Source: Rotaria socialis
Taxonomy: Eukaryota > Rotifera > Eurotatoria > Philodinida > Philodinidae
Direction: 5' to 3'
Length of the DNA stretch: 64,000 nucleotides
NCBI GenBank assembly: GCA_905331475.1
Contig: CAJNYU010004415.1
Coordinates: forward strand, 186,001 to 250,000
The stretch's first letter is position 1; every line of letters starts with the position of its first letter. Both the position numbers and the translations under genes were made by a program. Of the stretch, positions 11,894 to 25,400 are shown in pieces. Under the pieces are notes generated by a model. It ran no database searches, was not told the origin of the DNA, and was given only the letters and a program-made list of their open reading frames with translations.

Positions 11894-13265
11894 ATGGCTC
11901 TTGCAACTCCTATGCGATTATCAACTCCATTGCCAACTTTAAATACTGAAGAAAAATCATCGGATATTATTCCTTCAATTTCCATATCGACATCATCGAT
12001 AACAAATAATAATCTCACAAAATTATACAAATATTCTCAAGAAACTGAAATAAAATCGTATCTCGATCCAAACGGAACGATTCATCAGTATCGACAATCA
12101 ACTGAACGTGCATTACTTGCTCAACGAAAAATTTTTCTTCGAAAAAAATTAGGTGAAGGTTCGTTTTCGTCTGTGCGAGAAGGTTTTGATATATTTCATC
12201 AACATAAAGTTGCTATTAAAGTAGAACTGAACATTTTTCTTTTCTTTGTTGTTTTCAAACTACTTGAATAGATCGTTGATACTCAACGAGCCTCAAAAGA
12301 TTTTCAAGAAAAATTTCTACCACGTGAATTAGATATTTGGCCACGCGTTAATCATGAAAATATTATTAAAATGTACGATCATTTTATTGAATGTGGAAAA
12401 ATTTTTATGGTAATTTTTCATATTCTTTTTATTTGTTGAATAACATCGCTGTTTTCGTCTTATAATTAGGTACTTGAATTTGCTTCTCAAGGTGATCTTC
12501 TAACGTATGTTCAACGAGTTGGCGCTATACCTGAACAAAAACGAACAGTATGGTCCTATCAATTATGCAATGCAATTAAATATCTTCATGGACTTGAACT
12601 TGTGCATCGTGATCTTAAATTAGAAAATCTTCTACTGGATATCAATGGTAATGAAAATTGATCATTGAGTTATTTCAGCATTCTAGAACATTTTTAGATA
12701 ATATGAAATTATGTGATTTTGGTTTTTCGAAAGATGTACTGAAATGTAAAGAATATTTAAGTAAAACGTACTGTGGTTCACGTGCATATGTATCACCGGA
12801 AATTTTACTTGGACTACCCTATGATGCAAAAAAAGCTGATATATGGGCTATTGGTGTTATTTTATATATATTTGTTACTGGTGTTGTAAGTATTTTGAAT
12901 TTTGAATTTTCTCTTCTATGAAATTATTAAAAACAAATTAGATGCCATTTAAAGAAGACAAAAACAATCAATTGATTTTAAAACAAGTTTGTTTGGAATT
13001 TGTTTAAGTAAATGAAAAAAATCGTCTTGTTGTTTTTCCGTAGCATCAAAAACTTCAACTTCATTGGTCAATTGAAAATGAGCGTGAACAATCGGCACGT
13101 AATCTAATTCTGAATATATTTACATATGACTGGCAAAAACGACCAAATATTCAACAAGTTAGTTCACATCCATGGTTTACAATATCTCAAACATCGAAGA
13201 TAGTATCCGTACCAATTATAAGATCTAATCGAACGGCTAATAAACGTAAAAGTCGCTCGTCGTAA
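11894..13265 (+). CDS. Testis-specific serine kinase-like protein kinase (TSSK family)
   Basis: Six exons (11894-12220, 12272-12409, 12470-12647, 12698-12885, 12942-12986, 13044-13265) give 365 aa. Residues 1-80 are a Ser/Thr-rich extension. The kinase domain has all the core motifs: Gly loop LGEGSFSSV (about 88), VAIK lysine (109), [15 protein letters not shown], and an SPE version of the APE motif. FLPRELDI after the VAIK-IVD segment and [18 protein letters not shown] are TSSK signatures. TSSKs act late in sperm development and in flagellar function in animals (family knowledge). The stop lies 137 bp from the stop of the convergent phosphatase gene. An alternative is another CAMK-group sperm kinase. 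Confidence 0.85.
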
Positions 13266-13402
13266 TTCGTCTGGCAAATCTTTTTTTTTCTTTTTCTTTC
13301 TGTTGAATTTTATTGTTAACAGTGATTTTTGTTCTCTTGTTGAAAAATATAAAGCAACCAAAAAACGAAAAGATAGTCTTACAATTTTCATCGATCAGAC
13401 TG

Positions 13403-15286
13403 TTATTTTTCAAGCGTAAATTGATCAGCGATCATATCATCACTATTGTGATAATAGGAAAAATATAAATATGTTCGATTGGCCCATAATTGACTATATC
13501 CATATTCTTGATCATGATATCTACTCCATGCCGCACCTGAATACTGACCAGAATCTATATCTTGTCCTGCCATACCAATCAATACATGTGTTATACCATC
13601 GGATACACATTTCTGTTGAAACATCGGACAGGTTCGTTCATACGAATGTTTATGTGCAAAAAGATTTACATCAACATGATATTTATAGAAGAGCGGTTCC
13701 AAAGATAATTGTAATATTATTTTCGTAAAATCATAAGGTTCATCAGTTTCTGATGCATACATTGGTCGATGAGAACCAACGATAATCCATGGAGTACGAG
13801 AACGATCAACTGAACGGAGATCTTGTTCAAGCCATGCATATTGTGGTGATGTATGACGAAAATCATGTTCTGTTGAATAATAAATAATATGTACAGGACC
13901 TACATCAAAACTATACCAAAAGAGACTATTGCCATTAGACGGAGAATGAAAACGATGAACCATGGGAACAGCACATTCGCCACCTGAATCATAAGCATAA
14001 TTACCCCTAAAAAATAATTCATCATAAAAAATATGTTTAACTTTCTATTCAACGAAATATATACCATTCTGGTCGAAATCCACCTGGTCCTGGTGCACCA
14101 CTTGGATCTTTATCGCCGCCTAATACATGATCATATTCATGATTTCCAATGGCAACCATGTAGGGTATGTGTGCTGCTATGGGTTCGATTTGCGTCATAA
14201 ATGCATCCCATTGAGCACCAAAACCTCGAGCATAACTAATATCACCAATATGTAACAAACAAGTAATATTGAACGATGTCGCTCGTGCTGTAACTCGATC
14301 TGTGGTAAATTTTGAACCTGGTGCATATGGTGCCAACCCCATATCTCCATATGCAATCATATATACTGTTTCATTTTCGTTTGCTGGCCGATTTGTAAAT
14401 GAATAGATCGATGACCAACCATGTTCATCGCTACCAACACGATAATAATATGTTGTTGATGGACGAAGATCTTCTAGTAAAATTGTATGCATATATCCTG
14501 GATCGATAAATGTACGCGGACCCCATTTATTGGCTTTTCCTTCGCACATATCAGATGCTGTATAAGTAGTTGTTGTTCCATTTTGCCGAAAATTCAACCA
14601 TGATGGAACTAATCCGTATTGACATTGAGGAATGCATTGTGACGAGTTTGTTACATAAGAAACAAACATTTGATCTGCTCGATCACCATACGCTAAATGA
14701 ATTTGTGTTGGTTCATTGTAATTGCGTGGCTGAATAGCAGGAGATCTAGCGATAATCGAGTAATTGCCCGAACAATTCTGTTCTCGTGAAAAATAACGAA
14801 ATTCCAATGGACAACGAAGATTAATCATACGCCATGATGTACTACTCTGTGTATTGTTCACAACTTCATTATCAAAATAGCTACAAGCTAGAACAATAGG
14901 AAAAAGAAATGGCATAGCTAGCTCAAATGACTGACAAGTTCACCTGACGTAATTGGAGTCTCAGCAAAATAAATTCCTATATAATCATCGTGACATGTCG
15001 TTAATGGCGATGACCAGGTGATTGTGATCAATTCGTTACTTGAATAGATCGTACTGGATACATTCAAACTAGCTACCGCAATATTTCTAGACGAAGATAC
15101 TTCGCCTGGAGGTCGTTTACATTCGCGACGGGTTAACTCATCATCGTCGTTATGACGTTTACCAAAAGGCCCATTCGCATTTAAATGTTTGCCTGCTGTA
15201 GCAAAACTAACGAGGAAAACCCAGAGAATAATGACCTGTTTCATCGAATTAAAAGTCGTTACTTGTGATAGTTTGTCTCTCTTCAA
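13403..15286 (-). CDS. Secreted purple acid phosphatase, long plant-type (PAP27-like)
   Basis: Three exons (14944-15286, 14065-14887, 13403-14006, minus) join with introns of 56 and 58 nt. The frame starts at 15286, but the second ATG (15244) opens directly into a signal peptide (MKQVIILWVFLVSFATAG), so that start gives a better secreted protein of 575 aa. The metallophosphatase motifs are present in order: GDMG, GDISYA, GNHE, GSHRPMY and AHKHSYERT. The last normally reads GHxH; here Ala replaces Gly while both histidines remain. The N-terminal half carries DDYIGIYF, WRMINLRCPLEFRYF and a DMCEGKANKWGPR-x-FIDPGYMHT stretch, features of the long plant/oomycete PAP subfamily rather than the short ACP7 of animals. 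Potential N-glycosylation sites are frequent. Substrate unknown. Confidence 0.88.
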
Positions 15287-15551
15287 ACGTCCACACTCTC
15301 AAGATAAAAATGAGTGCTCTTTTTTTGTTATCATGTCATTTTTTTTCTCTTAAATAAAGAACTCGTACATAAAGAAAAATAAAACATAGCATTAACATAA
15401 ATGAATTCGAAGAAAAAAAAACAAAATAATAATAATAATAATAATATTTCTTTCGGAATGCAAATAAAAAGGAACTCATAAGATAAGAGAGTATTCTGGT
15501 ATCGCTTTATTTTGTCAGAATTCTGCAAATCTTGTTCAAGCAATACTAATA

Positions 15552-18422
15552 TCATTTCGAATTTTTCTTTTTTTCTTCATTAAGACATGCTAAAAGAAAA
15601 TTTTGCCGTTGATTTCGACTCGTATGTTTATGTAAAAGTGAAAGAGCCAATATATCAATACAAATATTCAAAGCCGCTTGTATATTATTATCAGTTCTTC
15701 TTGCATACTCTGGTGTTGGCCAAGATTTTTGTAAAAATAAAAGAAATCGAAAAAACAAATTTCTTTCTTTCGGCTGTAATTGTTCAATAATGAAACTAAC
15801 AGCTTTTGTCATGTGTTGCTGTTGAGAGGGACTCTCGTTGGGTATATTTGATTGTATTGTTGCACCACTGGGTAATTGAGAGGAGCGATTATTTGAATTA
15901 TTAGTTTTTAAAAATATTTTATCTTGTATGTCACGTGATATCAATGGTTCTGGTAATGCTTGTAGTAAATGTAAGAGCGTCATAAATAAATTAATACTTG
16001 GATAGTTTTTAAAATTATAATCATGTGCATAGATTTGATCGCGTATTGGAATTAAATCAAGTGAATCTTGAATTTCACCATTAAATACGCTCAATAGATC
16101 AAGATCATTACGTTCTTTTAAACATTCAATTAACGATATGTAAAGTGCTGGCGGATCATTTTTCGTTTCGACAACACGTTCACAAACGTCTTTTGGATCT
16201 GTGAAATAAATATATTGCCGTTTTTCACTATCGAATAATGTCGGAGGAAACTGATCGAACGCTAAACCAAATGGACCCATGTCAAGTGTAACGTCTAATG
16301 TGATAAATGTATCAGCACCGTTTTCAACATGTAAGATTAATATTTCATTTAGTTTTTTTCCCAACGACCATGAATATTGAGTTTTCATTTTAAAACTAAT
16401 TTCAACAGTTTGTTCTTCATTCCTTTGCAAAATATATGGACCGTTTGGTGTAAATGTTAGACAATCAAAATAGGGTACTTCAATTAATTCTTTTATTTTC
16501 GTTGGGCGCGTCGGTTCAAATGTTGACGATGGATGTATTGAACATGCACATGGACATTCGCCAGTATTTTTTATTAATAACGAATAACTGACTTTATCTA
16601 AATAACGTATATTATTAAATGCAATAGCAGGTGGACGTGGATAAATTTCTATGGTTGGTATTGCATCATTTTCTTCACGATCAAATTCACGTATTAATTC
16701 ATCGCGTATACGATTCATAAGTTTATCGTCATAAGCAATTTTAATGCCAACATGGTAGAGACCACTTACAGGACGATGATCACTAAATTTAATTGTTTTA
16801 GCGCATGAATAATGTAATGGTATGATGGATTGAAAAGATGCATTGCTAGTTTCATGTTGAATGATCGATCGTTTCGTATGATATAGTATACGATCGGTCC
16901 ATGATGGTGTACGGAACTTTTCGCTAGTATCATAATCATCTGTATTCACATCGAATTTATATGTTGGCATGAAATCAATAGGTGGTTCACGATAGCCAGT
17001 AAAGGCATGATTTTGGTTCATTTCATCACGCAATTGATCTTTTTTAAATAGGGATTCAATTGATAATTCAATTAGATTTTTACGAACTTGATCATTCGGT
17101 AGAGATATTCGATAATTCATATCGCCAAACCAAAAGACAATATCATGATCATTGATTTTCCAACTAGAATCAACAAATTGTATGAGTATGAAACGAAATT
17201 AAGGGTATCAGTCATAGAAAAAATTCGAGTTACTTACAATCGAGTTGAAGCCATAGGATGTTGAGCGTTCGGTGCCAAACTATTCGGTGTTGTTGGTGTA
17301 TACCAAATATAATCTTTATACGAATGATTAATTCCATCTGTGAATGTCATACGTGATTCTATAGTCTGATAATCTTCGTTACGCCGTTGTGTTTGTGCCT
17401 CGCCCGATGCAAAATGACAATTAACAAAGCACAAAGTTGACTCATAAAAACGAAAACTAATACCAACGCCACCTTTATTGCCAGTAATACCCATAAAACC
17501 AGTTGGCACTGATGCTCGAGAAACTGACGAACATTTTAGCATATGCGAATGATGCACATAGACAAACAGTAAAATGCCTAAAAATAATTTTTTTTCTACA
17601 TGAAACAAGGCTTCAAGAACAAGCAATCAAAATCGATTTAAACTGCCAAGAAAATTCTCTCATGCTGGAACTTTCCTAGATGTTAAATAGCTTTCAAAAT
17701 TGAGATTAGTTTAGTATCGAGATTGGAACACGAAAAAACGATCATACTCGATATCTTCCATAGTCAGCAGAAGTATGCGTGATATGAAACACATTTTTTC
17801 TTCGCTCGTCATCGATGATTAATATTACATCAACCACTAGACATTGAGACTATTAAGGTAGTTAGTATTCTTATAATTAGAATCGAAGCAAGCTACGCAA
17901 AATGAGCGCTCACCTGAATCTCATATCAATAGATGTCTTTCAGAATAAAGCATCAATTTCACAACTATTACATTTTGTTCTTATTTCTTTTTTGCAAGTA
18001 TGAAAATTTTAAAGCCATACAATTTTCAACTCACCCATTAGCCTAATACGATTGAGCAATTGAAACTCATCAGCGTTATGTTTCGACTTATAACAATGTT
18101 TAATCGTTCGTCGTACGATTTGTTCCCATTCGTCTTCTTTCTTCTTATCATCATATATATAAGCACCGCTGCTTGTATCAATTTCTTGAAAGCCAACAGC
18201 TATGATATGTGGAACAATATGTTTCCCCTTTGCACTGTCTGTTACACGATAAAGCCATTCTTCGAGTAGAGTGTTTGGCGGGGCTTGCCGATTATTGACG
18301 TTGAATGTTCCGGCAAGAATGTAGTGTTGTTTGTAAATTAAATATTCATTTTCACGTTCTTCTAAATGCTTCTCCAAACGTTTTGTAGCTTCATATAACT
18401 TTGCATTATTTAATGATGACAT
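15552..18422 (-). CDS. OCRL/INPP5B-like inositol polyphosphate 5-phosphatase
   Basis: Three exons (18035-18422, 17238-17577, 15552-17163, minus) give 779 aa. The 5-phosphatase domain runs from about residue 30 to 350: AGTFNVNNR, VGFQEID, TGNKGGVGISFRF, NCHFASG, FWFGDMNYR, TPSWTDRILY and FSDHRPVSG. These are the metal- and phosphate-binding motifs of enzymes that remove the 5-phosphate from PI(4,5)P2 and related lipids. An ASH-like beta domain and a RhoGAP-like domain (ALPEPLI) follow, the OCRL/INPP5B order. The N-terminal PH domain of the human proteins is absent; the frame starts close to the catalytic domain. The first intron is 457 nt, the second 74 nt. The family acts in endocytosis and at the primary cilium base (family knowledge). 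Confidence 0.9.
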
Positions 18423-18687
18423 AAAAAATATAATATTCTTCTCTGCCGCCTTTGTTTTTTATTCTGTACTATTTAGTATGCAAACTATCTACAAGGCTTT
18501 GTTCCAAAAATGCCGAATTTGATGTAAATAAATTTAAAAAAAACAACTCCGGCCAAGAAATTTATTTTAAGTTTTCCTTTTTTTTCTTTTCTTTGTGCAA
18601 GAGAAACAAAAATTGTTATATGATATGACAAACAACAAAGACACTTTTAACTATCTGTACATAATGAATGTCTCATATATTAATTGA

Positions 18688-21600
18688 CTAGTGTTTTAAC
18701 TTTTTGTGTGATGACGATGACGAAGAAACACCATTTGAATGTTTCGATGAATGATGATGATGATGTGAACGTTGATGTAGATTATGATTGGTATCCTTAG
18801 TTGATAGTGGATGTTTATTGTTACTCTTTGAATAAGGACTGAAATCATAGAGAAAAATAGGAATACATTTTTTTGTCTGATTTCAAAATTAATATACCTT
18901 TCTTCGGATGATGATGAACGTGATCGTCGTTTTCTATCTTTTTTTCGATGATTCGATGAACGACTACGATGTCGTTTGTCTTTTTGATGTTTTCGTCTTT
19001 TGGGTGTTGATGAGCTGAAGACAAAAACCATGTATTCAAATATAAACAAACACATGCATTCGTACCGAGATCGCGAACGACTTCGATGAGTAGTTTTCTT
19101 TTTCTTATGCAATCGACGAGTTGAAGAATGTGAACTTGATCGAGACGATGATCTGATATGAAAATGATTTTTCAAATTAAGTATAGACACTTTGCATGTA
19201 ACTAACTAGTAGTAAGCTGAAGCGGTATATTGCTAACTGACTACCCAAGAGTTAAAGATGTAAAAGTAAAAAATTTACCTGCTTCTTGTACCACTTCGTT
19301 TTCGTCTTGAATGATGATGTCGATGTTGATTCACTGTTGACGATTCTATTGAGCTTCCTTTATCATGTTTTTTAATCACTTTTCCATTTGTTGTTGCTGT
19401 CGTTGTTACATTTGTTGTTTCTTGTATCGTTGAAATCACAGTTGCAACTGAAAATATGGTTCATTCAATAAAATAAATCATTTTTCGTTCGTTATTTTTA
19501 TTTACTATGTTGTTGTTGTTGTACAACAGTCATTGTTGTACTCACGACCGATGATACTATAGAATTTTGAGCGATTTGTTGTTGAGATGGTGAATCATTG
19601 CCTAACTCAACTGGTTGACTTGTGTCAGGTCGTAATTTTCTCCTTTCATCTTCTCGTTTTTCACGAAGTGTATTCACATTTTTTTCAAGATCATCCAGTG
19701 ATTTCTAATATTGACAAATAAATGAATTGAATTCATGCAAGAGATCTATTTCTTACTGGTCGATGGTTGTACAAGCGAAGAATAGCTATCATAATAAAAT
19801 GAATCTCATCATGTTTTGCACCAAATATAATATACCATGGAGGATTTTTTGGTAATGCGATCTAGTTTATATATGAAATAGAAAGAATTATCGTTTCTTT
19901 AGAAATTTACTTGAAGAGTACGTGCTGCTAAATCAATACAGGCACAAGCAATCGTTTCAGGAGTGAAGCGTAGAAAAATATCTGTTCGTAAACTATCATT
20001 CATATAATTCCTAAATGAGACAACAACAAAAGAAAGATTTAATTTTGGCTCTTTTAATTAGACGACAGAAAAAAGAGAGAGAGAGAGAGAGAGAGAGACA
20101 GAAGCTAATCAATCAAGTATCGGTGCATTGGTAACGAAACGAAAATTCTAAAAAATATGTTCTCCATCAAAAAAACTCAAAACGGTAACGAAACGAAAAT
20201 TCTAAAAAATATGTTCTCCATCAAAAAAACTCAAAACTCCTGGCATTGTTTGTTATGTTTGTTTCTAATAGAAAATAATTAAGTTTAATATCAATCTAAA
20301 ACACATAAATAAAATCATTAGATACATAATTAAACTAGATAAAAATTTTCCTTTGTTCAAGCTCAAGACAGAAACCAAACATAACAAACAGCCAAATTTC
20401 GATAGAAACTAAAATGATAGAGAGAACATATTTTTAAACATATATATACTCAGGTCAATAATTTCGCTGCCTTGATCTGAGTATACATATGAAAATATTA
20501 TAAGAAATATAATTAAAAAAAGGACAACGTTACCGACCGATACTTGATTATTAGTCGAGTGCTGAATTAAACGACCCGACGTTGTAATGTATATATTCCG
20601 ACGATATGAAGGGTTATATACGCATCATCTTTCCATATATATCCTGGACGAAAGACAACAAAATTCATTTTATTGAATATTTTTTTAAGTTCAAATGAAA
20701 ATTACATTTGGGGATTGAAAGAAAAAGAACACTAAAATTATCCACAAGGGAATTTTCGTCATACGTCATTCAAATTCTTTTTCCTTTATGATAAATTATG
20801 TAGCTAATAGAGAAAATAATAATATTTAAATAAATAAGTAAAACAAAAAAATGTTTTTAATTCGAACTCATTATTTTAGATTAGAAAAAAGTTACAGCCA
20901 ACTCCGAGAATTGTCTTCCCGAGTTTCGAAGAGCTCATCGAAAACAAAAATGAAAATCGTACCACACACACATAGTATCTTGAACTTCGACTAATGGAAA
21001 CACTATCATAGATTTCATACATATCCTAATGAGAGTTTTGAACGAATGTAAAATCTTGTATAAACTTATTCGGTCAAAGCGAACGAAAATAAGTTCCAAC
21101 ATGATCAATACGGACTGTTCGACAAACTCAATTAGTTTATGAACTCTATTTCAGCTTGTTCGTATATCATTGAAAATGCTGGAATTATGTGAAAAAGCGT
21201 TTGTTTTTATTCGTCAACAAAAAGTTGATTGTCAAGATAGAAATGCAAGGTACCTACCAAGCAGTTTGTACAAGATTCTTTTCACGTTCTTTTTCTAGCA
21301 CTTTCAAATACATTGTGATCATCTAGTAAAAGTAACGAGATCCACATGGAATTATCAAGAAAAAAAACGAATTTATTACTTTGTGTGGATGTTTAACATA
21401 AACACAAAATCCAAGCTCTTTGAGTACACGTCTTTCAGCTTTAATAACTTCACCTTTTCGATCAATATAAGCTTGATCAACCAATAATGGACGAATAGTT
21501 CTACAAAATTAATATGCAAAACGTAGAGAGACAGCGACGAGAGAAAGTATTGAAAACATACTTTCCCGATCGAACTTGTTTAATATGATGAAACACATTG

Positions 21601-22093
21601 ATCACATCTCGTATTCGACGAGCATTTTCTTCGATTTTAGCTGCAAGATTTGTACAAGCCATTGCAAATATTTCCATTGGACGACGAACGAACGATGATG
21701 AATAATAGTACCGATGGAATAATACTTGGCCTGTTGCTACAGCTGTCTATAAACAAAAACAAATTTGATTGAAAACTTTCTATGAAAAATTAATTTTTTG
21801 ATAATTTATCGATCCCATCAGTGAAACTTCATATTATTATTTTGTATTAATAACTTACTTTTAGTAAAACTACGTATTGACATAAGAAAGCGATAAATTC
21901 GCCGAAAACTTACTTGTGGTAATTTTAATAATAAACATGCCGATTGTATAAGTTCACAACCGATTAATCTTAAATCATATTCAACATCGTAAGGTAAACC
22001 CTCGATAATTGAAGGTGTTGGATTTGGATAAAGTTTTTCTGGTGGTAATAAAACATTACTTAACGTTAAAACGACTCTCCCATATTCGGGCAT
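18688..22093 (-). CDS. CCNL1: Cyclin L (RNA-processing cyclin with RS tail)
   Basis: Eleven exons on the minus strand (21914-22093, 21562-21746, 21380-21500, 21258-21322, 19911-20010, 19757-19861, 19506-19704, 19279-19447, 19066-19152, 18898-19014, 18688-18838) keep one frame and give 492 aa. Conserved cyclin L features are [78 protein letters not shown], and [15 protein letters not shown] of the second cyclin fold. Residues from about 330 on are Ser/Arg/Lys/His-rich, the RS tail that targets the protein to nuclear speckles with CDK11 (family knowledge). Intron 4 is 1,247 nt and carries an inserted element; the others are ordinary. Vertebrate CCNL1 and CCNL2 cannot be told apart here. It is divergent from SETD1. 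Confidence 0.93.
20074..20098. repeat. (GA)n microsatellite in cyclin L intron 4
   Basis: An uninterrupted run of GA dinucleotides just upstream of the inverted-repeat element inside the long intron. Confidence 0.8.
20105..20554. mobile_element. MITE-like inverted-repeat element in cyclin L intron 4
   Basis: The left terminus CTAATCAATCAAGTATCGGT is mirrored at the right end by ACCGATACTTGATTATTAG, and GGTAACG next to it is also inverted. Inner blocks repeat the pattern (TTTGTTATGTTTG on both arms in opposite orientation). There is no open frame. The left arm contains a perfect 54-bp tandem duplication at 20131-20238. Probably a non-autonomous DNA transposon that expanded the intron; boundaries are good to a few bases. 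Confidence 0.65.
20131..20238. repeat. 54-bp perfect tandem duplication
   Basis: Positions 20131-20184 and 20185-20238 are identical as read. The repeat lies in the left arm of the element at 20105-20554, so it arose after or during insertion. Confidence 0.85.
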
Positions 22094-22449
22094 TGTTCAA
22101 AGTTTCGTCGATGCTATTACTGTTTTCTTTTTGTGTTCTATCCAAATGACATGTTGATTATTTATGCATAACTTATGAGTACTCAAACAGATAGATGTCA
22201 GTTGTGTTTTCTTTTTTCCTGTTGCATAGATATGTTAGTTTCGTATGAGCCAATAAATAGAGCGATTGCACTTTTTTTTGTAGTTGTCTGATTGTGTCGT
22301 TGATGAAAAAAAAAAAACTCTAAATTATCTTCATTCTTTATTTGCTACGCCGTCTTTATGACAGATTGAGTCAATTAGAATTTTATTTTTTTGCTTTATT
22401 TTTCCTTTATTTCTGTTTCCGTTATGAATGAAGAATAAATAAAATCGAT
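22094..22449. promoter_or_regulatory. Bidirectional promoter region of cyclin L and SETD1
   Basis: 356 bp separate the two divergent start codons and must hold both promoters and 5' UTRs. The sequence contains long A and T tracts (about 22271-22280 and 22307-22317) and no clear TATA at conventional spacing for either gene. An in-frame TGA at 22429-22431 supports the SETD1 start at 22450. Inference from layout. Confidence 0.5.
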
Positions 22450-25400
22450 ATGCTCGATGGTAATGTGTCATTGTTTTTGGTTTTATTTATTAATTTGATT
22501 TTTAAACATTAGTTCCTTCGTCATCATCATCATCTTCATTGATTAAACCTACCATAGAACCAATAAATCGTTCAATATCTCAAACACCTATGAATGAAAA
22601 ACGACGAAATTATCGGTTCTATGCAGGCGATCCGTATGCAAACAAACCTATATTTATATTCTTATCGAAACTATACGTTCGTATTGTTTTAGTGCGATTC
22701 ATCCAGCAGAAAAACGATTGTATGCTAATGGAGATTTCGAAGGGGTAAAGAATAATCTATTTTCTCTAATGAAATTTAACAAAATGTTTTTGCTTTTCTT
22801 GTATATAGACACCACTTCATGTTTCTGGAGGTACAGATCCACGTGATGTAACTCGATTCGATCGACCATATTATGATTTACCTGTACCAAAATTTAAAGT
22901 AATTCGATCGTTTTACATATGGCAAAATCTTCAATTTGTTGTTATTGTCTCTCTCTAGCTTGATCGTTCTTGGGTTGGTGTTATTCCAGCTAAAGAAGTT
23001 ACATTTCGAAATTTAAATGATAATATAACAAAAACATTTTTAACTGATATTTGTAAACGTTTTGGTGATATTGAGGATTGTAGAATATATTATGATCGAC
23101 AAACAAAAAAACATCTTGGACTAGGAACAGTAAGAGTTAAAACGAGGAGAAGTTTTTCGCTTTATCGAAAAATCTCATTTCAAGGTAATTTTTAAAGCAA
23201 CCAGAGCTGCACGTGAATGTGTTGGTGCATTGAATATGACCACAAAAATGGGTAGTGTGATATCAGTATCATTGGAAACGTCTGGTCAAGAACGTACAAA
23301 ACAATATGCAACTATAATACGTGCACAAGAACAAGAAAAGGCAGCACAAGAAAAAGCATTAGCTGCATCGGCTGCTGCTTCTCCACCACCATCATCATCA
23401 ACGGATTCAAATCTTAATAATAAACAAACAGAAAAATCTCATCAGTCATCACAGTTGTCGATAAATCATAAAATAACAAATCATATTTCTCAAACATCAA
23501 ATTCATATTCAAATCAAAATAATTATCGAACAACAAAATGTTAGTAGAATTTTGTCAATCAGAAGTTCTCGTTCATAGAAAAAAAAAAAATCATTAGATT
23601 AGATATTCAGAAAAATATTTAAAAAATATGTTTTCAGCTTCGACATACAAACGAAATAATCAACGATCAAATGGAACTTACGTTAAATCGTATCAACGTA
23701 AATGTATTACTTACTGCTCAGTTAACTAAATGCTTGAAAAATCTAATAATTATTTTGCTATTGTATATTTTTGAATAATTAATAGAGTGTGAGATTGAGT
23801 TAATCATGTTCTACGCTTGCTTTGATTCTTTTTGAAAACATTTTTTGCTAGAAACACATCAAAACAAAATCCATATTTAGATCCATCAACATCAACTCGG
23901 TATGATTCGCGAGGTCATCATTCCGTTAATGATAATGCCGATCAATTTTCATTTGATCCCTATGGTTCATTTGGTAATAATAGTAATAATTATAAATCGT
24001 CATCCCGTCGATCTCGTCATCGGTCACATAATCAACGTTCTTATTCTCAACAACGTCGACGGCGTCGAAAGACTAGTAGTAGTGCAACATCGTCATCAGC
24101 TTCTCGTTCATCATCATCAGCATCATCAAGTTCATCCTCAAGCTCAAGTTCAACATCACGGTCCGATTCGCGATCTTCATCGTCAACCACAAGATCAAGC
24201 TATTCATCAAGTTCTAGTCCGCATAGAAAACCACCTATTGATTCTCGAAAAATAAATTCCAAACAACCAAACGACGACGAAGATCACCGCCCAAGTCTAG
24301 ATGAACGTATTGCCGCTTTATTTCAACAGCAACAACAACAACAAACAACTATTCCGACATCTATACCAACAAAACCTCATCATCGTCCAATACTATTACC
24401 AAATGCGCCACATCCATCAATGTTTTCTTATCCACCACCACGTTTGCCAGCACCATTAACAAATGTTGTTGGTAGTCATCATCATCATCAGCAATCCTAC
24501 GGTGTTGTTAATAATTTTAATTTTTTCGGTAATTCATTTCCACCCGCTTCGTTTCTAAATTCCACCGGAGGTACGAATTGGCAAGATATGTTTAAACAAC
24601 CTCCACCATCGACCACAACAACAACGACGACGACGACCACAAATAATCAATCGTATAGTAGTACATCAAATGGTCTTCAACCGCATTCAAATGATAGTAT
24701 TGATGAACGTGTAAGAAAAACAAACGATTTAACAACAGCCGTATCTAATATTGTCAAAGGAGAATTAGTTGAAATTCTTCGAAAAGATTTAGCAAAAAAA
24801 CTTATCGAAACATTAGTTTATAAATCTATTGAAACGTGGTATGATAATGAAGAAAGAAAAGATAAAATTAGAAAAATAAAATCAGCCGAAAACCCCATTC
24901 ATGAACCAACACCTATAACTGAACAGTCAACTCAATTACATCATTCTATATCAAATCAATCATTGGAACGAACACCAGATGAAACGCCTAGTCCTGTGAT
25001 AGTGCCACCACAGAATTCTTCTGCTGCACCGTCTACAAATCTCTCAACATATTTTGAACACATGAAAGATAGTATAGGTTCATCGATACGTTCACAGATG
25101 CCCAAGATACCATCATTTAAAGTAATTAAGATATGCCATGATTCATTCGTTTATTGTATTGATTTTGGTTTATTTAGAAACGAACTATTCCAGATGAAAA
25201 ACCAACTGTTCCAGAAAAACGAACAAAACCGATTGAAAAGAAAGAACCCAAACAAAAACCAAGAAAAATACCACAGAAACGTAAATTTTATTAACGAAAT
25301 ATTTTTGTCATTATTCAATTTCTTTGTTTTAGGTTTAAGTTCTAGTAGTAGTAGTGATTCAAATATAACACCGGATAATGATGATAGTCAAAGTCATGAT

